Source: an uncultured Roseburia sp. (GTDB lineage Bacteria; Bacillota; Clostridia; Lachnospirales; Lachnospiraceae). Taken from it: a DNA stretch of 64,000 nucleotides. The notes beneath the pieces were generated by a model. The model was not told the origin of the DNA. It did no database searches and saw only the letters and a program-made list of their open reading frames with translations. The position numbers were made by a program, and so were the translations under genes. Below, one piece after another: positions 58,543 to 64,000 of the stretch. The stretch's first letter is position 1. The number at the start of each line of letters is the position of its first letter. The DNA lies in contig UQNW01000003.1 of the NCBI GenBank assembly GCA_900542495.1, positions 1-64,000 on the forward strand, read 5' to 3'.

Positions 58543-59475
58543 TTATTTCAATACATTTTCCTTTAAATACTCCGCAATATATCTGGATACTTTCTTTCCT
58601 CCACTCTCATTCAAATGTGTTCCTGCATCCAGACTATCTTCCTCAAAATTCAAACCAATAACATCTGTCACCTTCATACAATTAATCAATTCAACCTCAT
58701 GTGTATCTGCCCAATCCATAACTGTATTTGTCATCTCCACCGTTTTTTCATTGCATGGGAACGGTGCACGCACCAATACCAATTCTGTACCATGCTCCTT
58801 ACACAGTTCATTCATCATATCCAGATATCTGAAATTTTCTTCATAAACAGGTCGTCTTTTTTCTGAAAATATCTCATCCCAGGATGCATACCCACAAGGC
58901 TGTGCACCTGCCCAATGTTTGAATCCTCTCCCTTCCTCTGTAAAATATGGATTCATTACACTCTCTTTCCATTCCTCAAAAGACGAATAATCCAATTCCT
59001 CCCATCTGGAATGATACTTGACTAAAGGAAACAAATAATCCAACTGCAAGTCTTCCGGCACGCAATCTTTTATTGCTTCCACTTTTATATCAGAATATCG
59101 CAAATCATTTAATGAAGAATCTCTCACGCCTTCACTCGTAAATCCTGTATCATCCTCATCATAAAACATACCAAATATCTCCAGCACAACAATATCAATA
59201 TTGCTGTTATCCAACGCATCCTTGACATAATAATATGTATAATTCATTGTCTGCTGCTGCCTGCCACGATTATAGGTTTTCAAATTATAATCGTCAAATA
59301 TTTCAGGATCAAAGGTACAGTAACTTTGGCTTGTTCCAAAAAACACTACATCCCAATGTTCTTCTTCATAAAAGTCTGGTATTCTTGGAAGCAAAGCTTT
59401 CGAAATATAAAATATTCCGCTTCCCAAAATCCCTAAAAAAAATATAATCTTTAATATACGTCCTGCAACTTTCAT
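58543..59475 (-). CDS. Membrane-anchored SGNH/DltD-like protein
   Basis: A 310-residue protein with one N-terminal membrane helix (about 7-28) and an outward-facing domain with SGNH hydrolase-like marks: F-F-G-T-S-Q-S-Y with the nucleophile Ser near the N-terminal strand and D-A-G-T-H-L-N at the C-terminal catalytic pair. Such proteins (DltD, AlgJ/AlgX, PatB-type) act after an MBOAT partner to put acyl groups on a glycan or teichoic acid. The MBOAT gene is immediately upstream (76 nt). ATG 59475 has TGAGGA 5 nt before. Confidence 0.8.
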   Translation of the reverse strand: MKVAGRILKIIFFLGILGSGIFYISKALLPRIPDFYEEEHWDVVFFGTSQSYCTFDPEIFDDYNLKTYNRGRQQQTMNYTYYYVKDALDNSNIDIVVLEIFGMFYDEDDTGFTSEGVRDSSLNDLRYSDIKVEAIKDCVPEDLQLDYLFPLVKYHSRWEELDYSSFEEWKESVMNPYFTEEGRGFKHWAGAQPCGYASWDEIFSEKRRPVYEENFRYLDMMNELCKEHGTELVLVRAPFPCNEKTVEMTNTVMDWADTHEVELINCMKVTDVIGLNFEEDSLDAGTHLNESGGKKVSRYIAEYLKENVLK

Positions 59476-59551
59476 CTCGTTCCTCATATACTAATTATCA
59501 GTTTTTTCTTTCGATTTGTTGATATTGCAATTCCTCTATAATCTCTCTTCC

Positions 59552-61039
59552 TCAAAACTGAAAATATATAAAATTTGTTTCTGAATATCCACTTCCCCAG
59601 ATTCCAAAAATCAAAATCCCCAGAATTCCGACAATAATAATAGTCCATCTTATTATAATATTTAAATTTAAAATCACATTTCGAACTTTTACTCCACGAT
59701 ATTTACATACATCTGCCAATAACAATAATAAAAGCGAAATAACAAGCACTATAAAATTTGGCTTACTAAGTCCCAGATCATAAAGTGCACCATTAGCCAG
59801 AAGTACCGGATCATTCATATGGAAAATGCTCTCTATAATATCAAACGCATGCTGTATTGTATCTGCACGAAAAAAAATCCAAGTAAGATCCACTAATATA
59901 AAGGTCACAAACATATAAACTATCATTAATGGCAAGAAATTTTTCTTCAGGTGTAAATTTTCTTTGATTTTATTTCTAAGAGGTGTAAAAATTGCTCCTA
60001 TTACCTGATAAACACCATTCAGACCTCCCCATACAACATATGACCAATTTGCTCCATGCCAAAGACCGCTTACCAGAAACACGATCATAATATTTATATA
60101 TTTTCTGATTTTTCCTTTTCTGTTTCCTCCTAATGGAATATAAAGATAATCTTTAAACCAGGAAGAGAGTGAAATATGCCATCTTCTCCAAAATTCTGCA
60201 ACAGACTGAGACAGATATGGACTATTAAAGTTCTCCATCAACTCAAATCCCATAACCTCTGCAGCTCCAATTGCGATTGTGGAATATCCCGCGAAATCAC
60301 AGTATATCTGAAATGCGAACAATACACTGGCTAAAAGTAAATACCTGCCATCATAAATGTCAACATTCGCATATACATTATCTACAAAGATTGCAATTCG
60401 GTCTGCAATCACCAATTTCAAAAAATATCCCCAAATCATTAGTAACAGTCCATCACACATTCTCCCATAATGATATGATTTCGGATTTCGCAGCTGATTC
60501 AATAAATTCTTTGAGCGTTCAATTGGTCCTGCTACAAGTTGTGGAAAAAAAGATACAAATAACGCGTATCGAAAGAAATTCTTTTCCGCCTCAATCTCTC
60601 TACGATACACGTCCACAGTGTATCCTAAAGCCTGAAATGTATAAAAAGAAATCCCTACTGGAAGTAATACATCTAACGATGTATTTACTGTCGGCAAACT
60701 CGTGTGATCCAATACTGCATTTATACTTTCGATTGTGAAATTAAAATATTTAAAGAAAAATAAAATTGCAAGATTAGCTACAATACATCCTACAACCACC
60801 CATTTTTTTGCCTCTATTTTTTCAGGGCGATTATCATTCAACCACTGAATCACTATACCACTTATGTAAGTAATTGCTGTAGACAATAACAACAATAATG
60901 CATACTTTGCATTCCACCCCATGTAAAAATAATAACTTGCAGTCAAAAGCCACAGATAACTTACTCTTTTGGGTAATAGGAAATAAACTACGACAACTAT
61001 TGGGAAAAATACAAAAAAACTATATGAATTAAAAAGCAT
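59552..61039 (-). CDS. MBOAT family O-acyltransferase
   Basis: A 495-residue polytopic protein of the AlgI/DltB/PatA kind with about 11 helices. It begins F-N-S-Y-S-F-F-V-F-F-P-I-V and contains G-I-S-F-Y-T-F-Q-A-L-G-Y-T-V-D-V-Y, F-W-R-R-W-H-I-S-L-S-S-W-F-K-D-Y and the active-site His in V-S-G-L-W-H-G-A-N-W. It moves acyl groups across the membrane onto an extracellular acceptor, with the SGNH partner encoded next. GTAGGAG precedes the ATG. The acceptor is probably the glycan made in this region. Confidence 0.93.
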   Translation of the reverse strand: MLFNSYSFFVFFPIVVVVYFLLPKRVSYLWLLTASYYFYMGWNAKYALLLLLSTAITYISGIVIQWLNDNRPEKIEAKKWVVVGCIVANLAILFFFKYFNFTIESINAVLDHTSLPTVNTSLDVLLPVGISFYTFQALGYTVDVYRREIEAEKNFFRYALFVSFFPQLVAGPIERSKNLLNQLRNPKSYHYGRMCDGLLLMIWGYFLKLVIADRIAIFVDNVYANVDIYDGRYLLLASVLFAFQIYCDFAGYSTIAIGAAEVMGFELMENFNSPYLSQSVAEFWRRWHISLSSWFKDYLYIPLGGNRKGKIRKYINIMIVFLVSGLWHGANWSYVVWGGLNGVYQVIGAIFTPLRNKIKENLHLKKNFLPLMIVYMFVTFILVDLTWIFFRADTIQHAFDIIESIFHMNDPVLLANGALYDLGLSKPNFIVLVISLLLLLLADVCKYRGVKVRNVILNLNIIIRWTIIIVGILGILIFGIWGSGYSETNFIYFQF

Positions 61040-61063
61040 ACCTTCTCCTACGTTATATATCTT

Positions 61064-62524
61064 TTATTTATATTGATACAAATACTTTTCTGGATTATCT
61101 AACATCTCATAATTTGTCATAAAAATCTCATTTAAAACTATTCTAAGTGTATTAATCCCACTTTTACCTTCAATATCCATCTCTTTTCCCTGATAATAAA
61201 CACAGTTTAAAATATTCTGCATATAAGGTGTTTCTATAGTTGCGTCATACTCAGGCGTTCCGTAGCACTCCATCATATGATAAGGATAACGAACTCCATG
61301 ATCAGATTGTATAATAATAATAGCATTTCTATCATTTTGTAAAATACCATCCACTGCATTCTCCATACAGGCATTTACATACTTTAATTGATTTAAATAA
61401 AGACTCTTGTCTGCCCAATTGGATGTATTTCTATAATCAACTGCTCCCCCTTCCTCATCGATTACAAATGGAGGATGAGGACACGACACATACCCTATTG
61501 TTAAGGTGGGTTTCTCCTTATCAACCATTTTATAGCATGTCTGCATCGTATTTAATATATTTTTTAAATCTGATACATAATATTGTGTATCCGTACTGGT
61601 TTCAATTTGTTCTGCTTTATAATCTTTTATTAATTGAAAAATACTTTTTTGCAAAATATAGGTTGAAATTGTATCCACTACATCTGATGTTGCAATAACA
61701 TTGCACCCATCTTCATCCAAAAACTGGGTATGATTTATCAAATTAATCGTATATCCATTCGTTTTAAAAATTTGATATAACTTAGGATTTTTCATATATT
61801 TTAAATTATTTGCTTCCAGTTCGTCTGGAGAAGCAACATACTCCAAATTTAATAAATTAGGTATATTTACTGTCGTAGAACATGACTCATAATTATGACT
61901 TGTTGTTGAAATATTAAACCCATTTTCCTCAATATGTTTTAAAAAGACTCTATTATCATAATTATAATACCGTTCCAGCCCCTCTACCCCAGCATATTCA
62001 TCACATATAAAAAAATATACATTTGGCTTTTCTTCAGACACATATTCTATATTCTCTGAATTTTCCACTTTTTGATAATTTAGTTTTGAGCATATTGTTG
62101 GAAGCGCCACAAAAAAATTCATTGCAATTAGTACCAGAAAATATATTCCAATCAACATACAAATATTTTGTTCAGATCTGATTTTTTTCTTAACCAGAAT
62201 CATAAACATAAATATTATAAAAAATAAAATTACAATTATCTTTTTTCTTCCAATCACATGATCTACTTTGCTTAAAAATACATTAAAATTAGTTAAGATA
62301 AAAAGTATTACATCACTGGCTAACACTGCCTTACCAGTATTCTTCATGAAAATAATACAAATTATAAACACTACTATCGCTAATGCCAAAAATTTTTCGA
62401 ATGCAGGTAATGCATCAATAAGTTTTGCCTCATCGGCATTCTGGAAATACATAAATAAACATGGATACAAAATAACAAACGCTATTGTACTTATTGTAAA
62501 AAATTTTTTTATACTTCTTCTCAT
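61064..62524 (-). CDS. Sulfatase / LtaS-fold membrane protein, copy 1
   Basis: A 486-residue protein with about four N-terminal membrane helices (residues 8-150) and an extracellular alkaline-phosphatase-superfamily domain: N-V-Y-F-F-I-C-D-E-Y-A-G (first metal Asp-Glu), a Thr/Ser-rich T-T-V-N-I-P-N-L-L at the nucleophile position, and I-I-I-Q-S-D-H-G-V-R-Y-P (metal Asp-His). Relatives add or remove phosphoglycerol or phosphoethanolamine on glycans and lipids. It is 37% or so identical by eye to the next gene upstream, a tandem duplication. Substrate unknown. Confidence 0.82.
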   Translation of the reverse strand: MRRSIKKFFTISTIAFVILYPCLFMYFQNADEAKLIDALPAFEKFLALAIVVFIICIIFMKNTGKAVLASDVILFILTNFNVFLSKVDHVIGRKKIIVILFFIIFMFMILVKKKIRSEQNICMLIGIYFLVLIAMNFFVALPTICSKLNYQKVENSENIEYVSEEKPNVYFFICDEYAGVEGLERYYNYDNRVFLKHIEENGFNISTTSHNYESCSTTVNIPNLLNLEYVASPDELEANNLKYMKNPKLYQIFKTNGYTINLINHTQFLDEDGCNVIATSDVVDTISTYILQKSIFQLIKDYKAEQIETSTDTQYYVSDLKNILNTMQTCYKMVDKEKPTLTIGYVSCPHPPFVIDEEGGAVDYRNTSNWADKSLYLNQLKYVNACMENAVDGILQNDRNAIIIIQSDHGVRYPYHMMECYGTPEYDATIETPYMQNILNCVYYQGKEMDIEGKSGINTLRIVLNEIFMTNYEMLDNPEKYLYQYK

Positions 62525-62554
62525 TTACTTTTACCTATTTTGTTGCAAATATCA

Positions 62555-64000
62555 CTAAAATCCTGTACTTGCCTTAAAGCCTTCCGGTGCTGGCAACATC
62601 TCATAATCAGTTCCAAAGTAAGTATTCAGTACCGTTCTCCATGTATTAATACTTGTCATACTTTCTATATCAAGCTTTTCACCCTTATAATAGACACAGT
62701 TTAAAATATTCTGCATATATAAAGTCTCTACTGACGCATCATAGGCTTTGGCACCATAATGATCAACCTGCCAGTGCGGATATCTTGCTCCATGGTCAGA
62801 CATTAGTATAATTAATGCATCCGGATCGTTTTTCTGAATATCCTCTACAATTCTTTCCATACATTTTGTAATATATTTGTATTGGTTAAGATATATGCTT
62901 TTATCTTTCCAATTTGTTTCATCCTCTTTCGCTATCCGATTACCATCTGCGTCAAATGTAAAATATTCATGTGGACATTCTGCATAAGCAAAAGTAAATG
63001 TTGGTTTACTATCACTCGTATAATCTGTAATATTTTCCATAATAGTCAACACATCACTCAGATTCGTATAATAATCATTGGAGTTTCCGCTTAATTTTTG
63101 TTTTCCCCAACTCACAAAAGAATCAACTTCACTCCAGATACCATTGTCAAGAACATAAGTAGATAAATTTTCTTTCTTCTGTTTATAATTTAAAACATTA
63201 CAATTGGTATCTGAAAATGTATTCAAATGATTGACCATATTAATCTGATATCCATTATTGGCAAAGAGCTGATATAGATACGCATTCTCCGATCGCGCCA
63301 TATTATCAATAGAGTAAATATCATCACTTGCTACATATGAGAGATTCAGAATATTGGGTACAATTGTAGATGTCCAAATAGACTCTGTGTTATGACTTCC
63401 ATATGAAATATTAAATCCCCTCTGTGTAAGAAAATCTGAAAATTCCTGATTATCGTAATCATAATAGTGTTCAATATTCTCAAAACCCGCATATTCATCA
63501 AATAAAAAGAAATATACATTCGGCTTGTCTCCGGTAAATCTTTTTTCGGCAATATCATTTTCTTCCTGTGAGACAGCTGTCTTATTATTATTGGTTAATA
63601 TCTGTGGAATTGAACTTATCAGGTTGAAAACTATGAGAACGAAAAACACAATTCCGAGAATTGTACAAATATTTTCCGGCTCATTTATTTTTCTTTTTAC
63701 AACAGAGAATACTATCGTTAATATAACTGCAACAATCACAAAAAAATATGCTTTTCTCATACCCGGGATTATTTTTTTGATTGCTCCAAGAATCGTATTA
63801 AAATTCATAAAAAGAAGTAATGCTATCTCACTTGTTAAAAAAGCCTTTCTTATGTTTCTAAATAGTACACTAAATGCAACTAATAAAACTACTGCTAAAA
63901 TCATATTTTTCCCGATCGATGGTAAAATTTCTATAAAATGTCCCTCCGACATGTTCTGAAAATACATAAACATGCTCGGATATAAAATAATTGCGATCAT
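62555..64000 (-). CDS. Sulfatase / LtaS-fold membrane protein, copy 2 (5' end cut by window)
   Basis: At least 481 residues of a paralogue of the preceding gene, with four membrane helices and the same domain: N-V-Y-F-F-L-F-D-E-Y-A-G, T-S-T-I-V-P-N-I-L-N-L, E-C-P-H-E-Y-F and L-I-L-M-S-D-H-G-A-R-Y-P. The frame runs to the last base; comparison with copy 1 suggests about a dozen N-terminal residues lie outside the window, so the ATG at 64000 is probably internal. The 30-nt spacing to copy 1 indicates co-transcription. Confidence 0.8.
   Translation of the reverse strand: MIAIILYPSMFMYFQNMSEGHFIEILPSIGKNMILAVVLLVAFSVLFRNIRKAFLTSEIALLLFMNFNTILGAIKKIIPGMRKAYFFVIVAVILTIVFSVVKRKINEPENICTILGIVFFVLIVFNLISSIPQILTNNNKTAVSQEENDIAEKRFTGDKPNVYFFLFDEYAGFENIEHYYDYDNQEFSDFLTQRGFNISYGSHNTESIWTSTIVPNILNLSYVASDDIYSIDNMARSENAYLYQLFANNGYQINMVNHLNTFSDTNCNVLNYKQKKENLSTYVLDNGIWSEVDSFVSWGKQKLSGNSNDYYTNLSDVLTIMENITDYTSDSKPTFTFAYAECPHEYFTFDADGNRIAKEDETNWKDKSIYLNQYKYITKCMERIVEDIQKNDPDALIILMSDHGARYPHWQVDHYGAKAYDASVETLYMQNILNCVYYKGEKLDIESMTSINTWRTVLNTYFGTDYEMLPAPEGFKASTGF

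Overview
The window reads as chromosome of a low-GC, Gram-positive, spore-forming anaerobe of the Lachnospiraceae, most like the Roseburia / Agathobacter (Eubacterium) rectalis group. This is judged from gene content and translated sequence only. SpoIIR and spore-germination GerA and GerB/GerC genes mark an endospore former. A stand-alone crotonase (crt) with its own promoter fits butyrate producers of this group, in which crt is not with the bcd-etf genes. A sigma-D-like promoter hints at a flagellar regulon. No rRNA, tRNA, CRISPR array or intact insertion sequence was seen.

Layout. 0.2-4.7 kb: a hypothetical gene, an ATPase/nuclease-like protein, a lipoprotein and a DUF1934 protein. 4.8-9.5 kb: spoIIR and a gerA / fused gerB-gerC pair. 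9.6-15 kb: GntR regulator, ispE, a small protein behind a sigma-D-like promoter, an aminotransferase and rarA. 15.1-19.3 kb: a probable glf operon (UDP-galactopyranose mutase, glycosyltransferase, GNAT-DUF4190 fusion, polysaccharide deacetylase). 19.5-26.2 kb: a possible small RNA, mutY, crt, and a polar amino-acid ABC operon that also carries a MATE exporter. 26.7-31.6 kb, plus strand: 2-hydroxyacid dehydrogenase, HisC-like aminotransferase, proC and a GH13 glucosidase. 31.6-32.9 kb: a repeat-dense stretch around a small membrane protein gene.

32.9-64 kb is mostly cell-envelope biology, nearly all on the minus strand: an HtrA-type protease with a repetitive N-terminal tail; an exopolysaccharide cluster (initiating sugar transferase, LCP ligase, several GT2 enzymes, a DUF6056 membrane protein); a 2-aminoethylphosphonate (AEP) operon; a LicC-like cytidylyltransferase beside a decayed permease; and an MBOAT / SGNH / tandem sulfatase-fold set. 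In the AEP operon, PEP mutase makes phosphonopyruvate, a TPP decarboxylase makes phosphonoacetaldehyde and PhnW makes AEP. The cytidylyltransferase domain fused to the mutase could then give CMP-AEP. The first gene is a YidC-type insertase fused to a TagB/TagF-type polymer phosphotransferase, which I infer attaches the phosphonate to a surface glycan. This is the most striking system here.

Other items of interest: a 44-residue secreted peptide gene convergent and overlapping with an XRE/TPR regulator (possible RRNPP-type quorum sensing); two families of long-hairpin intergenic repeats (A: four copies plus partial copies; B: two copies); and the GerB-GerC fusion. Functions are from recognition of families and motifs by eye; no database search was possible.
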